NCBI RefSeq assembly: GCF_003350325.1
Contig: NZ_QLYZ01000008.1
Coordinates: 1-64,000 of the forward strand
Reading direction: 5' to 3'
DNA length: 64,000 bases
Origin: Vibrio rhodolitus
GTDB lineage: Bacteria; Pseudomonadota; Gammaproteobacteria; Enterobacterales; Vibrionaceae
Shown: positions 9,739 through 20,379 of the stretch, one piece after another
Layout: each line of letters begins with the position of its first letter
Numbering within the stretch: the first letter of the stretch is position 1
Program-made: the position numbers and the translations under genes
Notes under the pieces: generated by a model
Databases searched by the model: none
Told to the model about the DNA's origin: nothing
Seen by the model: only the letters and a program-made list of their open reading frames with translations

Positions 9739-10001
9739 ATAGCCGTTAATAGAGATGCACGACTAAAGCCTAATGGGGGCGGAGCTCAATACAGTTTATA
9801 GTGATTGATCGCTCAAAATAGCGCTTTTCTGTAATAAATTTTCAGTAATTTAGGCAAAATAAGCGCAATTGTTCGAAGTGAACGAAATGACACTATTTGT
9901 GCAAAATAAGCTGGCACTATTTGACTGTTGGCGATATTTTTAGCTAGATTGTCTATCGACAAGGAACAATGGATGTAATTTTTTTACAAGGCAGGATGAT
10001 A

Positions 10002-12635
10002 ATGAACGAGAAATACTCTGCTCTACGTAGTAATGTGAGCATGTTGGGTCACTTGCTCGGCAATACTATCAAGGATGCACATGGAGACGTGATTCTTGAG
10101 AAAGTAGAAACCATACGTAAGCTTTCTAAATCAGCACGCTCTGGCAACCCAGCCGATCGCGAAAATCTCATCGAAGAGATCAAAAGCTTACCTAACGAAC
10201 AACTCACTCCTGTTGCTCACGCCTTTAACCAGTTTCTAAATCTGACCAATATGGCAGAGCAATACCATACGATTTCACGTCATTGCGATGCACATGTCTG
10301 CGAACCTGACGCTATCAACACTCTGTTTTCTAAACTCAGCCAAAATGGCATTAGCAAACTTGATACTGCACAAGCGGTTCGCGATCTGAATATCGAACTG
10401 GTACTGACTGCTCACCCTACTGAAATCACTCGTCGCACCATGATCAATAAACTGGTGAAAATTAACGAGTGTTTGTCCAAGCTTGAACTGAGCGATCTCT
10501 CGGTCAAAGAGCGCCAAAAAACTGAGCGCCGCCTAGAGCAACTTATCGCCCAAAGCTGGCATTCTGATACCATTCGCCAGCAACGCCCAACGCCACTTGA
10601 TGAAGCGAAATGGGGCTTTGCTGTCGTTGAAAACTCACTTTGGGAAGCAGTACCAGACTTTCTCCGTGAGCTTGATGAAAAACTTGAAGCTTACCTAGGT
10701 GAAGAGCTGCCAATTGATGCGGCACCAGTACACTTCTCATCTTGGATGGGCGGTGACCGCGATGGTAACCCATTTGTGACACACACCATCACACGCGAAG
10801 TACTGCTCCTGTCTCGCTGGAAAGCTGCGGACCTCTATCTCGGTGACATCAACGAGCTAGTTAGCGAACTGTCGATGACGCGCTGCAACGATGAAGTGCG
10901 CGCACTTGCTGGTGAAGATGAACACGAACCTTACCGCGCGATCCTTAAGTCGCTGCGTGCGCTGCTAAACGACACCAAAGAGATCTTGGACGCTAAGATC
11001 CATGGTCAAAAGCTGGCAATTAAAGCACCACTGCAAAATGCCGAGCAGCTATGGCAACCACTCCTTGCCTGTTACAAGTCGCTACACGAATGCGGCATGG
11101 GCGTCATCGCCGATGGCTCACTGCTTGATACATTGCGCCGCGTAAAAGCGTTTGGCGTACACCTAGTGCGTTTGGATATTCGCCAAGAAAGCACGCGCCA
11201 CTCAGATGTAATTTCAGAGCTTACTCGCTACCTCGGCATTGGTGACTATGACCAATGGAGTGAGCAAGACAAAGTTGCTTTCCTAACTCAAGAACTCAGC
11301 TCTAAACGCCCGCTTCTTCCACGTGATTGGCAACCTTCAGAACCTGTTAAAGAAGTGCTCGATACTTGTCGCATTATCGCTGCGCAACCACGTGATGCCT
11401 TTGGTGCCTACGTTATTTCGATGGCGCGCACTGCTTCTGATGTACTGGCAGTGCACCTACTGCTGCAAGAAGCAGGCTGCCCTTACCGCATGGACGTGTG
11501 CCCACTGTTTGAAACCCTCGACGATCTCAACAACGCCGAGTCAGTGATCAAGCAATTAATGAGCATCGATCTCTACCGTGGCTTTATCCAAAACCAGCAA
11601 ATGGTGATGATTGGTTACTCTGATTCTGCTAAAGATGCCGGCGTGATGGCGGCAGGTTGGGCGCAATATCATGCGATGGATGCACTGGTTAAAGTTGCCG
11701 ACGAAGAAGGCATTGAGCTGACACTATTCCACGGTCGTGGCGGCACAATTGGTCGCGGCGGCGCGCCAGCGCACGCTGCACTACTCTCTCAGCCACCAAA
11801 GAGCTTGAAAGGCGGCTTGCGCGTAACTGAGCAAGGCGAAATGATCCGCTTTAAACTTGGGCTACCTGAAGTGGCAGTAAACAGCTTCAACATGTACGCC
11901 AGTGCAATTCTGGAAGCGAACCTATTACCACCACCAGAGCCAAAACAAGAATGGCGCGATCTGATGAACGTGCTGTCTGAAGTTAGCTGCGAAGCTTACC
12001 GTGGCGTAGTTCGTGGTGAACCGGATTTTGTACCTTACTTCCGCCAAGCAACACCTGAACTGGAGTTGGGTAAGCTGCCATTAGGCTCACGCCCATCGAA
12101 ACGTAACCCGAACGGTGGTGTGGAAAGCCTACGTGCGATCCCTTGGATCTTCTCATGGAGTCAAAACCGCCTAGTTCTACCTGCGTGGTTAGGTGCGGGT
12201 GAAGCGATCCAGTACTCGATTGACCAAGGTCACCAAGAGCTACTAGAAGAGATGTGTCGTGAATGGCCATTCTTCTCAACTCGCCTTGGTATGCTTGAGA
12301 TGGTGTATTCGAAATGTAGCATTGGCATCTCTCGTTACTACGATGAGCGTCTGGCTGATCCTGAATTGCTGCCACTGGGTGATCGCCTACGTGAACAGCT
12401 ACAGAAAGACATCAAAACGGTGCTAAAAGTTGAAAACAACGAGAACCTGATGCAGAGCGATCCTTGGGGTCAAGAGTCTATCCGCCTGCGCAACATCTAC
12501 GTTGAGCCACTCAACATGCTGCAAGCTGAATTGTTATACCGCACTCGTCAGGTAGACGATCCATTACCTGAACTTGAAGAGGCATTAATGGTCACGATTG
12601 CAGGTATTGCAGCGGGTATGCGTAATACCGGCTAA
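10002..12635 (+). CDS. ppc: Phosphoenolpyruvate carboxylase
   Basis: PEPC carboxylates phosphoenolpyruvate to oxaloacetate and refills the TCA cycle. The catalytic His is near residue 138 in LTAHPTE. Other family motifs are [14 protein letters not shown], the glycine-rich [12 protein letters not shown] loop, [13 protein letters not shown], and the conserved C-terminal GMRNTG that reaches into the active site. The start [10 protein letters not shown] (10002) follows AGGATGATA. An open frame extends 11 codons upstream without similarity. The length of 877 residues matches the family. It is a single gene with its own terminator, and about 260 bases separate it from argE's terminator. Confidence 0.97.
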   Translation: MNEKYSALRSNVSMLGHLLGNTIKDAHGDVILEKVETIRKLSKSARSGNPADRENLIEEIKSLPNEQLTPVAHAFNQFLNLTNMAEQYHTISRHCDAHVCEPDAINTLFSKLSQNGISKLDTAQAVRDLNIELVLTAHPTEITRRTMINKLVKINECLSKLELSDLSVKERQKTERRLEQLIAQSWHSDTIRQQRPTPLDEAKWGFAVVENSLWEAVPDFLRELDEKLEAYLGEELPIDAAPVHFSSWMGGDRDGNPFVTHTITREVLLLSRWKAADLYLGDINELVSELSMTRCNDEVRALAGEDEHEPYRAILKSLRALLNDTKEILDAKIHGQKLAIKAPLQNAEQLWQPLLACYKSLHECGMGVIADGSLLDTLRRVKAFGVHLVRLDIRQESTRHSDVISELTRYLGIGDYDQWSEQDKVAFLTQELSSKRPLLPRDWQPSEPVKEVLDTCRIIAAQPRDAFGAYVISMARTASDVLAVHLLLQEAGCPYRMDVCPLFETLDDLNNAESVIKQLMSIDLYRGFIQNQQMVMIGYSDSAKDAGVMAAGWAQYHAMDALVKVADEEGIELTLFHGRGGTIGRGGAPAHAALLSQPPKSLKGGLRVTEQGEMIRFKLGLPEVAVNSFNMYASAILEANLLPPPEPKQEWRDLMNVLSEVSCEAYRGVVRGEPDFVPYFRQATPELELGKLPLGSRPSKRNPNGGVESLRAIPWIFSWSQNRLVLPAWLGAGEAIQYSIDQGHQELLEEMCREWPFFSTRLGMLEMVYSKCSIGISRYYDERLADPELLPLGDRLREQLQKDIKTVLKVENNENLMQSDPWGQESIRLRNIYVEPLNMLQAELLYRTRQVDDPLPELEEALMVTIAGIAAGMRNTG

Positions 12636-12654
12636 CAGCAGACGAAAAGAATCG

Positions 12655-12679
12655 GGCCGCTCCTTGAGCGGCCTTTTTT
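12655..12679 (+). terminator. Intrinsic terminator after ppc
   Basis: GGCCGCTC, a three-base loop, GAGCGGCC, then six T. Confidence 0.9.
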
Positions 12680-13075
12680 ATTGATTTGGGTCATTTTCTT
12701 GCAGTGATATAAATCGCAAGCATTTGGATGGGCATGATATAAAATATCAGCTTTAAGACATATAAAACCCATATATCAGCACAACATTCTGCAACTAAAC
12801 TTTATTGAGCGTTTTATCAGTTTTTTATCCAGTTCTCCGCATCTATTCCACTTTATGCTTATTATTTAGATATAATATCGCTCCCCTGCGAAACACATAA
12901 AATATACAGTTCGCAGTCTCGATCGCATCGATCGAACTAGGTGAATAACGGCTTTTTTAAGGTGACATGACCAACTTTGTTGGTACTGCCCTCATCGACA
13001 TAACACACGTGCCTTTAGAAGCACATATAGATGTTGGCAGTTGATTTGAGTTTATTGACCATTTGGATTGAAGAC
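12680..13075 (+). promoter_or_regulatory. aphA upstream region and mRNA leader
   Basis: About 395 bases without a gene. A consensus TATAAT lies at 12871-12876 with no clear -35. If transcription starts just after it, the leader is roughly 195 bases long. CTAGGTGA (12937-12944) and AGGTGAC (12960-12966) in this leader are complementary to the UCACCUAG core that I recall for Vibrio Qrr small RNAs, known activators of aphA translation. LuxR/HapR and AphA sites are expected here but none could be assigned by eye. Confidence 0.4.
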
Positions 13076-13615
13076 ATGTCATTACCACACGTAATTCTTA
13101 CAGTTCTTAGCACTCGCGATGCAACTGGATACGACATCACCAAAGAATTTTCCGCTACCATCGGCTACTTCTGGAAAGCAAGCCACCAGCAGGTTTACCG
13201 TGAACTAAACAAGATGGCACAAAACCAACTTGTAACCTGTGTGCTGGAGCCGCAAGAAGGTAAGCCGGACCGTAAAGTTTACTCGATTACAGATGCTGGG
13301 CGCATTGCTCTCGGCGAATGGTTTGATCAACCAACTGCACACCCTACCGTTCGTGATGAATTCTCAGCGAAACTGATGGCATGTTCAGTGCAACCATCAG
13401 CGGCATTTAAAGATCAGCTTGCTGGTCTTGTGGAAGAATCACGTAAGCTGGTTGAGCACTACAAAGAGATCGAAACCGCTTACTACTCAAACATTGCTAG
13501 CCTTGATAAGCAGCAGCGTTTAGAGCGCCTAACCCTGCGCCGTAACCTACTACTTCGTCAAACTTGGATTGAGTGGGCTGATGAAGTACTCGCTGAGCTT
13601 GATGCATTAGCGTAA
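13076..13615 (+). CDS. aphA: PadR-family transcriptional regulator AphA
   Basis: AphA is the low-cell-density master regulator of Vibrio quorum sensing and an activator of virulence genes. The product from 13076 (MSLPHVILTVLST) is 179 residues, the same as the Vibrio cholerae protein. The N-terminal winged helix includes DATGYDITKEFSATIGYFW and the wing PDRKVYSITDAG. The C-terminal half is a helical dimerisation domain rich in charged residues. A longer frame starting at 13031 has no conserved residues in the extra part. The neighbourhood (ppc upstream, cysE downstream) is the usual aphA context in vibrios. Its long leader suggests post-transcriptional control. Confidence 0.95.
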   Translation: MSLPHVILTVLSTRDATGYDITKEFSATIGYFWKASHQQVYRELNKMAQNQLVTCVLEPQEGKPDRKVYSITDAGRIALGEWFDQPTAHPTVRDEFSAKLMACSVQPSAAFKDQLAGLVEESRKLVEHYKEIETAYYSNIASLDKQQRLERLTLRRNLLLRQTWIEWADEVLAELDALA

Positions 13616-13635
13616 AAACAACATCGACAGACAGT

Positions 13636-13667
13636 AAAAAGGTTGGCGATTGCCAACCTTTTTTTAT
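13636..13667. terminator. Bidirectional terminator between aphA and cysE
   Basis: AAGGTTGGC (13639-13647) and GCCAACCTT (13652-13660) form a perfect stem, with A and T runs on both sides. It serves the convergent aphA and cysE genes. Confidence 0.85.
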
Positions 13668-13691
13668 TCAACTCAGCTTTACAGCGAATCA

Positions 13692-14513
13692 CTAGATGCC
13701 GTCACCGTGCACAAATTGCTGCGACTTACCGTTAAACTGCTGATCCATATCCAAAGATGGTTTATCTGATTGCGGACGACCGACGATTTTCGCCGGAATA
13801 CCAGCAACCGTGGTATGCGGTGGCACTTCATGCAGCACCACAGAGCACGAAGCAATCTTTGCCCCTTCGCCAACTTCGATATTGCCCAGGATCTTAGCAC
13901 CAGCACCAATCATGACACCTTCACGGATTTTCGGGTGGCGGTCACCACACTCTTTACCCGTACCACCTAGCGTTACGTCTTGCAAAATTGATACGTCGTT
14001 CTCAACTACCGCTGTTTCACCAATCACAATACCCGTTGCGTGGTCGAGCATGATACCGCGACCAATACGTGCTGCCGGGTGAATATCCACCTGACACGCC
14101 ACTGAAATTTGGTTTTGCAAATAAGTTGCCAGCGCGACTCGACCTTGCTTCCACAACCAGTTGGCGACTCGGTAGCCTTGCAGCGCATGGTAGCCTTTCA
14201 GGTAAAGCAGTGGGATTGAATACATTGAGACTGCCGGGTCACGATTGACCGTCGCGCAGATATCACAAGCAGCCGCTTCAGTAATACTTGGATCGGCAGC
14301 AAACGCCTCTTCCACCACTTCACGTACAGCCATCGCTGGCATTGATGCAGTGTTGAGCTTGTTGGCAAGAATGTAGCTCAGCGCTGCACATAAGCTATCA
14401 TGCTTAATAATGGTGGCATGATAGAAACTAGCAAGCATTGGCTCTTGTTCAGACTGCTCACGCGCTTCCTGAATAATCGTCTGCCATATCTGTTTTTTTT
14501 CACAATGCTTCAT
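13692..14513 (-). CDS. cysE: Serine acetyltransferase
   Basis: CysE transfers an acetyl group from acetyl-CoA to serine, giving O-acetylserine for cysteine synthesis. The 273 residues have the all-helical N-terminal domain followed by left-handed beta-helix hexapeptide repeats, with DIHPAARIGRGIMLDHATG around residues 140-160 holding the catalytic Asp/His region, then GGTGKECGDRHP. The C-terminal tail normally interacts with CysK; here it ends FVHGDGI. Codons 6-7 (GAA AAA AAA CAG) contain an A8 run. The gene is convergent with aphA and separated from gpsA by an ERIC-like repeat. Confidence 0.96.
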   Translation of the reverse strand: MKHCEKKQIWQTIIQEAREQSEQEPMLASFYHATIIKHDSLCAALSYILANKLNTASMPAMAVREVVEEAFAADPSITEAAACDICATVNRDPAVSMYSIPLLYLKGYHALQGYRVANWLWKQGRVALATYLQNQISVACQVDIHPAARIGRGIMLDHATGIVIGETAVVENDVSILQDVTLGGTGKECGDRHPKIREGVMIGAGAKILGNIEVGEGAKIASCSVVLHEVPPHTTVAGIPAKIVGRPQSDKPSLDMDQQFNGKSQQFVHGDGI

Positions 14514-14555
14514 ATTGATTGAACCTTTCTAAACGACGAACTTCCTTGTTATGCC

Positions 14556-14682
14556 TATACCCGTCCTACTTGAAGTTGCAGCGGTGTTGACTGGCACTCA
14601 CAAACCTCATCACATAGACCATCTATGCTCAGAGGCTTTGTTCCTTTGTCGCCTACCTGCATCTCCAAGTTTTTTGGGTACA
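14556..14682. repeat. ERIC-like repeat, full standard copy, between gpsA and cysE
   Basis: About 127 bases, inverted relative to the copy at 7274-7402. It starts TATACCCGTCC and ends TTTTTTGGGTA, with the central pair CTCATCACATAG/CTATGCTCAGAG. Confidence 0.8.
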
Positions 14683-14712
14683 TCCCCTTAATTATAGGTT
14701 TGTTGGGATAGA

Positions 14713-15747
14713 TTAAGCTTCTGCTTTTTTATCACGTGCGAGTAAGTCTTTAGCCGCTTCTCGCGCGTCTTTATTTTGGTAAAGCACTTGGTAGATCTGA
14801 TCAACGATTGGCATTTCTACGCCCATACGTTGTGCCAGCATCCATACTTCTTTGGTATTACGGTAACCTTCAACCACCTGACCGATCTCTTGCTGAGCGG
14901 TATCCACATCTTTACCTTGTCCAAGTGCCAAGCCAAAGCGGCGATTGCGAGATTGGTTATCTGTACACGTTAGTACAAGATCGCCCAAACCTGCCATGCC
15001 CATAAAGGTTTCCGTTTGCGCGCCCAAGGCTGCGCCTAGACGACACATTTCCGCTAGACCGCGAGTAATCAATGCAGTACGAGCATTGGCACCAAAACCA
15101 ATGCCATCCGACATACCAGCCCCGATGGCGATAACGTTCTTCACCGCGCCGCCTAGCTGCATACCAGTAAAGTCACTATTGGCGTAGACGCGGAATGTCT
15201 TACTGCAGTGGATTTTCTCTTGCAGGTCGGCAACAAACTGCGCATCTGGTGATGCAACCGAGATTGCGGTTGGCATACCCATCGCCAGCTCTTTAGCAAA
15301 CGTAGGACCCGATAGCACGGCCAGCGAGTAGCTCTCACCTAAAATGTCGTGCGCGACTTCTTTTAGCAGACGACCAGTCTCAGGCTCTAAACCTTTGGTT
15401 GCCCAGCAGATACGTGAGTTATCGTGCAAGTAAGGCGTCACATTACCTAGCACAATACCAAATACATGACTTGGTACAACGACCAGAAGGTCACGGCTTG
15501 CTTGCACTGCTTTTTCTAAGTCTGACTCAACAATCAATGACTCAGGAAAATCCACACCGGGTAAAAATTCATGGTTAGCACGCTCAGCTTCTAGCTTTGC
15601 CATGTGCTCAGGCTCATGCCCCCAAATCACCACATTGGCGCCATTACGAGCCAGAGAAATAGCAAGAGAGGTACCGTAAGAACCGGCGCCTAAAACCGTC
15701 ATTGCGATCTCTTTTCCGTAGGCATTATTGATGTTTGAATTTGTCAT
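14713..15747 (-). CDS. gpsA: Glycerol-3-phosphate dehydrogenase [NAD(P)+]
   Basis: GpsA makes sn-glycerol-3-phosphate from dihydroxyacetone phosphate for phospholipid synthesis. The 344-residue protein carries the NAD-binding [10 protein letters not shown] near residue 20, the SGPTFAKE motif near 147, and the catalytic-lysine region [13 protein letters not shown] near 200. The start at 15747 has GGCGGA upstream and about 15 extra N-terminal residues before the beta strand, similar to other vibrio versions. It follows secB in the conserved secB-gpsA-cysE order, but a terminator-like hairpin separates it from secB. Confidence 0.96.
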   Translation of the reverse strand: MTNSNINNAYGKEIAMTVLGAGSYGTSLAISLARNGANVVIWGHEPEHMAKLEAERANHEFLPGVDFPESLIVESDLEKAVQASRDLLVVVPSHVFGIVLGNVTPYLHDNSRICWATKGLEPETGRLLKEVAHDILGESYSLAVLSGPTFAKELAMGMPTAISVASPDAQFVADLQEKIHCSKTFRVYANSDFTGMQLGGAVKNVIAIGAGMSDGIGFGANARTALITRGLAEMCRLGAALGAQTETFMGMAGLGDLVLTCTDNQSRNRRFGLALGQGKDVDTAQQEIGQVVEGYRNTKEVWMLAQRMGVEMPIVDQIYQVLYQNKDAREAAKDLLARDKKAEA

Positions 15748-15834
15748 TCGTCCGCCTGTTCAATATATATTGAGTTGTTATACCAAAACCGCTTTAGCCA
15801 CAAAGCCAAGTTTGAGTATAACCACTGTGCTTAA

Positions 15835-15885
15835 AACAAAAAATGCACAACGCATGCGGTTACGCGATGCCTTGTGCATTTTAAT
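15835..15885 (-). terminator. Terminator after secB
   Basis: AAATGCACAA (15841-15850) pairs with TTGTGCATTT (15872-15881), with an inner CGCAT/GATGC pairing. The minus strand continues into TTTTTTGTTTT. Confidence 0.7.
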
Positions 15886-15916
15886 TGCAATCTAACCAAT
15901 TAACAAAAAACGTTAA

Positions 15917-16387
15917 TTAAGCTTCAGCTTGACCTTCGCCTTGTTGAGCTTGCTGTTGTAGGTAGTTCATAAACAGCGCATCAAAGTTAACTGGAGCAAG
16001 GTTAAGTTGCGGGAATGTACCCTTCATCACTAGGCTTGAAATTGTTTCACGCGCGTATGGGAATAGGATGTTTGGACAGAAAGCACCTAGGCAGTGTGCT
16101 AGTTGACCTGCTTCCATATTCTCAGCTGTGAAAATACCACCTTGTTGCACTTCACATAGGAATGCCGTCTCTTCAGCGTTTTTCACTGTCGTCGTTAGGC
16201 GTAGCACAACTTCGTATACACCCGCACCTAGCTCACGACTTTGCGTGTCTAGATCCAGTTTCACTTCTGGGTTCCACTCTTTTTGGAACATTTCTGGTGA
16301 GTTTGGCGCTTCAAAAGAAACATCTTTTAGGAAGATGCGTTGAATTACAAAGTTTTGCGCGTCTTGTTGCGGTGCTGCTTCAGCCAT
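15917..16387 (-). CDS. secB: Protein-export chaperone SecB
   Basis: SecB is a cytoplasmic tetrameric chaperone that keeps preproteins unfolded and hands them to SecA. The 156 residues match the family length. Recognisable segments are the [19 protein letters not shown] strand near residue 12 and [17 protein letters not shown] near 103, which form the core and substrate groove. The C-terminal tail is acidic and Gln/Glu rich, ending GEGQAEA, rather than the zinc-binding tail that belongs to SecA. It lies between yibN and gpsA. The usual grxC between yibN and secB is absent here. Confidence 0.96.
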   Translation of the reverse strand: MAEAAPQQDAQNFVIQRIFLKDVSFEAPNSPEMFQKEWNPEVKLDLDTQSRELGAGVYEVVLRLTTTVKNAEETAFLCEVQQGGIFTAENMEAGQLAHCLGAFCPNILFPYARETISSLVMKGTFPQLNLAPVNFDALFMNYLQQQAQQGEGQAEA

Positions 16388-16534
16388 GTTCGAATCCTTT
16401 ATTCCTTAATTTCAAATACTGCTTGAGACTAACCAAGAGATGCGTTTTGCTCTATTTGAGCACGTAAATTCGTGCCACAATTCACATCTCTTTTAGTCAA
16501 ACGCCGATTTATTGTTCAGCGCTGTGGGCAATCG

Positions 16535-16969
16535 TTACTTCTTACCACGTACAAGTGGTAGGTTCGCTTCGCTCCAAGAGACCAAACCATTCTTCAGAAC
16601 AAACACTTGTTCAAAACCAGCTTTCGCTAGTAGGTTCGCGCTCTCTTGTGCGGTTTGACCCGTTTTGCATACCACAATAATTGGGTCAGCTTTGTGATTT
16701 TCAAGGCTACCGAAGTTACCTGCCTTGATATCTGACGGCAAAATGTGAACTGCTTCAGTAATATGACCTTTTTTAAACTCGTCTTTCGAGCGAATGTCGA
16801 CTACGACACCATTTTCACGGTTAATCTTTGTTGTCGTATCACTAGCAGTGATCTCTTTGTAAGCCGCTGTCGATGTTTTAACGATATTCATGATAAGCGC
16901 GACCAAAAGGCCAACCCATACCAATGACATAATCATATTGTCTTGGAAAAACGCGATGTACTCTTGCAT
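16535..16969 (-). CDS. yibN: Membrane-anchored rhodanese-like protein (YibN family)
   Basis: The 144 residues contain one N-terminal membrane segment (roughly residues 12-30, MIMSLVWVGLLVALIMNIV) followed by a single rhodanese domain. The predicted active-site loop is VVCKTGQTA near residue 101, with the catalytic Cys at its start. The VVDIRSKDEFKKGHI segment is the typical CH2A-like motif. The exact sulfur acceptor is unknown. It is immediately upstream of secB, as in many gammaproteobacteria. The domain would face the cytoplasm if the short N-terminus is periplasmic. Confidence 0.88.
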   Translation of the reverse strand: MQEYIAFFQDNMIMSLVWVGLLVALIMNIVKTSTAAYKEITASDTTTKINRENGVVVDIRSKDEFKKGHITEAVHILPSDIKAGNFGSLENHKADPIIVVCKTGQTAQESANLLAKAGFEQVFVLKNGLVSWSEANLPLVRGKK

Positions 16970-17123
16970 ATCCTGTGCTCTTGTATAAATAAGAGGGGTA
17001 AATCGGTCACCCCAGTTTCAAAATCAGATTGGGAGTATAGCGGGCTTGGCATCTCTAGGCGAGCCTAGAACTGCAAGAATCGGAGATCCTGACCACGCTT
17101 TCTCGCAATATTAAGTTAAAGTT

Positions 17124-18089
17124 TTAGGCAATTGGAAACGGGAACGCAGTCACTTGATCAATATGATCGCAACCCAGTGCCAGCATAATCAAACGATCAA
17201 CCCCAAGCGCCACCCCAGCACACTCCGGTAAACCGGATTTCAGCGCCTCAATTAAATGGTAATCAATCGGCTGTGTCGGTAAGCCCATCTCAATACGTTT
17301 GGCGTTGTCTTGCTCAAAACGCGCCAGTTGCTCGGCAGGGTTATCCAGCTCATGGAAACCATTAGCTAGCTCAATCCCTTTGAAATAGACCTCAAAGCGA
17401 TCTGCTACGCGCGAGTCTGCTTGGTTAATCTTGGCTAATGCCGCTTGGCTAGCTGGGAAGTCATACACAAAGGCAGGCACTTGTTGACCAATTTTTGCCT
17501 CAACACCAATACTAAACAGCAGTTGCAGTAAGGTGTCTCGGTCTTCCTCTGGCTCAGCAATATCACTTAAGCCTAGCTTAGCCGCCACTTGCTTTAACTC
17601 CTGCATTGAGCCTTCTAGTGGACACACACCAAGCACATTAATAAACGCTTGTTGGTAAGTCATACGCTCGGCTTGCCCTACTTTAAGTACCAGTTGCAGC
17701 AGAGCATCCATCTCATCCATAAGCTTGTGGTGATCAAACCCAACGCGGTACCACTCGAGCATCGTGAACTCAGGGTTGTGATAACGACCATTTTCTTCAT
17801 TACGAAATGCTTTATTGATTTGGTAGATACAACCACTGCCTGCCGCTAACAGACGCTTCATGTGAAACTCTGGGCTGGTCATTAAAAACAGTTTACTGCC
17901 ATCGGCATAACCTGGGCCAATAAAGTCGGTTTGAAAAGTATGCAGGTGAATATCGGTCACCGTGGCGTGACTCATCGCCGGGGTATCGACCTCAAGTACA
18001 TTGCGCTCGGCAAAAAAGTGACGAATTTGGCTGAGCACTTCAGCCCTTTGTTTAAGCAGTTCTATCGATGCGGTTGGTTGCCAGCTCAT
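17124..18089 (-). CDS. epmA: Elongation factor P--(R)-beta-lysine ligase
   Basis: EpmA (also PoxA, GenX or YjeA) is a lysyl-tRNA synthetase paralogue that attaches (R)-beta-lysine to elongation factor P. It has only the class II catalytic core: motif 2 around [20 protein letters not shown] near residue 100 and motif 3 around [12 protein letters not shown] near 300. The anticodon-binding domain of LysS is missing, which separates the two. The chosen start ([10 protein letters not shown], 18089) has AAGG upstream and gives 321 residues. A longer frame to 18146 lacks similarity. It is divergent from the frd operon, the usual arrangement. Confidence 0.95.
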   Translation of the reverse strand: MSWQPTASIELLKQRAEVLSQIRHFFAERNVLEVDTPAMSHATVTDIHLHTFQTDFIGPGYADGSKLFLMTSPEFHMKRLLAAGSGCIYQINKAFRNEENGRYHNPEFTMLEWYRVGFDHHKLMDEMDALLQLVLKVGQAERMTYQQAFINVLGVCPLEGSMQELKQVAAKLGLSDIAEPEEDRDTLLQLLFSIGVEAKIGQQVPAFVYDFPASQAALAKINQADSRVADRFEVYFKGIELANGFHELDNPAEQLARFEQDNAKRIEMGLPTQPIDYHLIEALKSGLPECAGVALGVDRLIMLALGCDHIDQVTAFPFPIA

Positions 18090-18555
18090 CTTGCTACCTT
18101 GTTTATCAAACCAATCAATGGGCGGGGAAGATAGCATACCAATCAAGATAAGTATTTAACCATTCTTGTGGATTGAAAGCCGATACCGATGCAAGCGACA
18201 AGCCCTAACAAAGCTGTGCGCTAAACCATGTGCTAACCGACTGATAAAAGGAATTATCAGTGATTCAAACTTGTCTTTACAGCCATGTAACAGATGGCGT
18301 TTACGTAACCTGACGTTGCGAATAACGCGCCGTGATTAGCCTCACATATCCTATAAATTGTATGCCTACAAGTTCATTACCGGAGTAAAAACCGGATCAA
18401 ATCAATTTTTACCCCTAGCCCCTCTTTTACACTGTTTGTAACACTTTTGAGTCGTGTGTAGCACGTTCTTCCTAGGCTAGAAAGTAACCGATAGCACTGA
18501 CTCTATTACTATAACAAAGCGGCTATATGCTGCACTTACACACTGGAGGATAACT
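18090..18555. promoter_or_regulatory. Divergent epmA/frdA intergenic region with CRP-like site
   Basis: About 465 bases without a gene. CGTGA-N6-TCACA at 18331-18346 is a strong match to the CRP half-site pattern, with AT-rich -10-like sequences about 10-30 bases further on. No convincing FNR box (TTGAT-N4-ATCAA) was seen, although fumarate reductase is usually oxygen-regulated. A GGAGG ribosome binding site precedes frdA at 18544-18550. Confidence 0.45.
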
Positions 18556-20379
18556 GTGCAAACTATCATCACAGATATCGCAGTCATCGGCGCAGGCGGC
18601 GCTGGTCTTCGTACTGCTATTGCAGCAGCTGAAGCAAACCCGGATTTAGAAATCGCTCTGATCTCTAAAGTTTATCCAATGCGTTCTCACACAGTCGCGG
18701 CAGAGGGTGGCTCAGCGGCAGTTATCAAGGATGAAGATAGCTTAGACAATCACTTTAACGACACCGTTGGTGGTGGTGACTGGCTATGTGAACAGGATGT
18801 GGTTGAATACTTCGTTGAGAATGCGACTCGCGAGATGATCCAAATGGAACAATGGGGTTGTCCTTGGAGTCGTAAAGAAAATGGCGAAGTCAACGTACGC
18901 CGCTTTGGCGGTATGAAAGTCGAACGTACTTGGTTCGCAGCCGATAAAACCGGCTTCCACATGCTGCATACCCTATTCCAGACTTCAATGAAGTACCAAA
19001 ACATCAAACGTTTTGACGAATACTTCGTGGTTGACCTATTGGTTGACGAAGGTGAAGTGCAAGGTCTTATCGCTATCCATATGGCGGAAGGCGAACTGGT
19101 TACCATCAAAGCTAAGTCTGTGGTACTGGCAACCGGTGGTGCAGGTCGCGTTTACCACTGTAACACCAACGGCGGTATCGTAACGGGTGATGGTATGGCA
19201 ATGGCTTACCGCCACGGCGTACCACTGCGTGATATGGAATTCGTGCAATACCACCCAACCGGTCTACCTGGCACCGGTATCTTGATGACCGAAGGCTGTC
19301 GTGGTGAAGGCGGTATCATCGTTAACAAGAATGGCTACCGTTACTTGCAAGACTACGGCATGGGACCAGAAACCCCTGTTGGCGAGCCGAAGAACAAATA
19401 CATGGAACTGGGTCCGCGTGACAAAGTTTCTCAAGCATTCTGGCATGAGCAGCAAAAAGGCAACACCATCAAACACCCACTGGGTGATGTTGTGCACCTT
19501 GATCTTCGCCACCTAGGTGAAGAGTATCTGCAAGAGCGTCTACCATTTATCTGTGAACTTGCCAAAGCTTACGTCAACGTAGACCCAGCAAAAGAGCCGA
19601 TTCCAATTCGTCCTACCGTTCACTACACCATGGGTGGTATTGAAACCAACGGTCAATGTGAAACGCGCATCAAAGGTCTATTTGCCGTTGGTGAATGTGC
19701 TTCTGTTGGCTTGCATGGCGCGAACCGTCTAGGCTCAAACTCACTGGCTGAGTTTGTGGTATTTGGTCGCGTAGCCGGTGAACACGCGGTACAACGCGCA
19801 GCAGAATTCAAAGGCTGGAATGACGAATCAATCGCAGCACAAGTGGAAGCAGTTGAAGCTCGCATTGAAGCGTTGATGAACCAAGAAGGCGATGAAAACT
19901 GGGCAGATATCCGCACGGAAATGGGTCACACCATGGAAGCGGGTTGTGGTATCTACCGCCAAGAAGATTTGATGCAAGCGACGATCGAAAAGATCACTGA
20001 GCTGAAAGCACGCTACAAGAAGATCAGCATTAAAGATAAAGGCAAAGTGTTCAACACTGACCTGCTTTACGCTATCGAAGTGGGCTACGGCTTGGAAGTG
20101 GCTGAAGCTATGGTTCACTCAGCAATCTTACGTAAAGAGTCTCGCGGTGCGCACCAACGTCTCGATGACGGCTGCACTGAGCGTGATGACGTAAACTTCC
20201 TTAAGCATACTCTGGCTTTCTACCAAACGGATGCAGCGCCAGCTATCGACTACAGCGATGTCACTATCACTAAGTCACAGCCAAAAGCACGTCTATACGG
20301 CGAAGCAGCTGAGAAAGCAGCGGCTGAAGAAAAAGCAGCAGAGAAAGCGGCAGCGAAAAGCGCAGAGGAGCAAGCATAA
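18556..20379 (+). CDS. frdA: Fumarate reductase flavoprotein subunit
   Basis: FrdA is the catalytic subunit of membrane quinol:fumarate reductase, used in anaerobic respiration. It starts with GTG six bases after TGGAGGATAA. The FAD-binding GAGGAGLRT lies near residue 11. The His that carries the covalent FAD is in [10 protein letters not shown] near 45. Active-site Arg/His motifs include [10 protein letters not shown] near 355 and [13 protein letters not shown] near 385. The C-terminus has an unusual Ala/Lys/Glu-rich tail of about 25 residues. frdB starts with a one-base overlap (TAATG), so the two are translationally coupled. The four genes frdABCD form one operon. Confidence 0.97.
   Translation: MQTIITDIAVIGAGGAGLRTAIAAAEANPDLEIALISKVYPMRSHTVAAEGGSAAVIKDEDSLDNHFNDTVGGGDWLCEQDVVEYFVENATREMIQMEQWGCPWSRKENGEVNVRRFGGMKVERTWFAADKTGFHMLHTLFQTSMKYQNIKRFDEYFVVDLLVDEGEVQGLIAIHMAEGELVTIKAKSVVLATGGAGRVYHCNTNGGIVTGDGMAMAYRHGVPLRDMEFVQYHPTGLPGTGILMTEGCRGEGGIIVNKNGYRYLQDYGMGPETPVGEPKNKYMELGPRDKVSQAFWHEQQKGNTIKHPLGDVVHLDLRHLGEEYLQERLPFICELAKAYVNVDPAKEPIPIRPTVHYTMGGIETNGQCETRIKGLFAVGECASVGLHGANRLGSNSLAEFVVFGRVAGEHAVQRAAEFKGWNDESIAAQVEAVEARIEALMNQEGDENWADIRTEMGHTMEAGCGIYRQEDLMQATIEKITELKARYKKISIKDKGKVFNTDLLYAIEVGYGLEVAEAMVHSAILRKESRGAHQRLDDGCTERDDVNFLKHTLAFYQTDAAPAIDYSDVTITKSQPKARLYGEAAEKAAAEEKAAEKAAAKSAEEQA

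Noticed and set aside
9850..9960. GCAAAATAAGC occurring twice upstream of ppc as a possible operator
   Set aside because: The two copies are AT-rich, differ in their flanks and match no regulator I know; chance is likely.
14493..14500. T8 run at the start of cysE as a phase-variation switch
   Set aside because: A single run of eight in a housekeeping biosynthetic gene encoding EKKQ is easily explained by codon use; there is no reason to expect switching.
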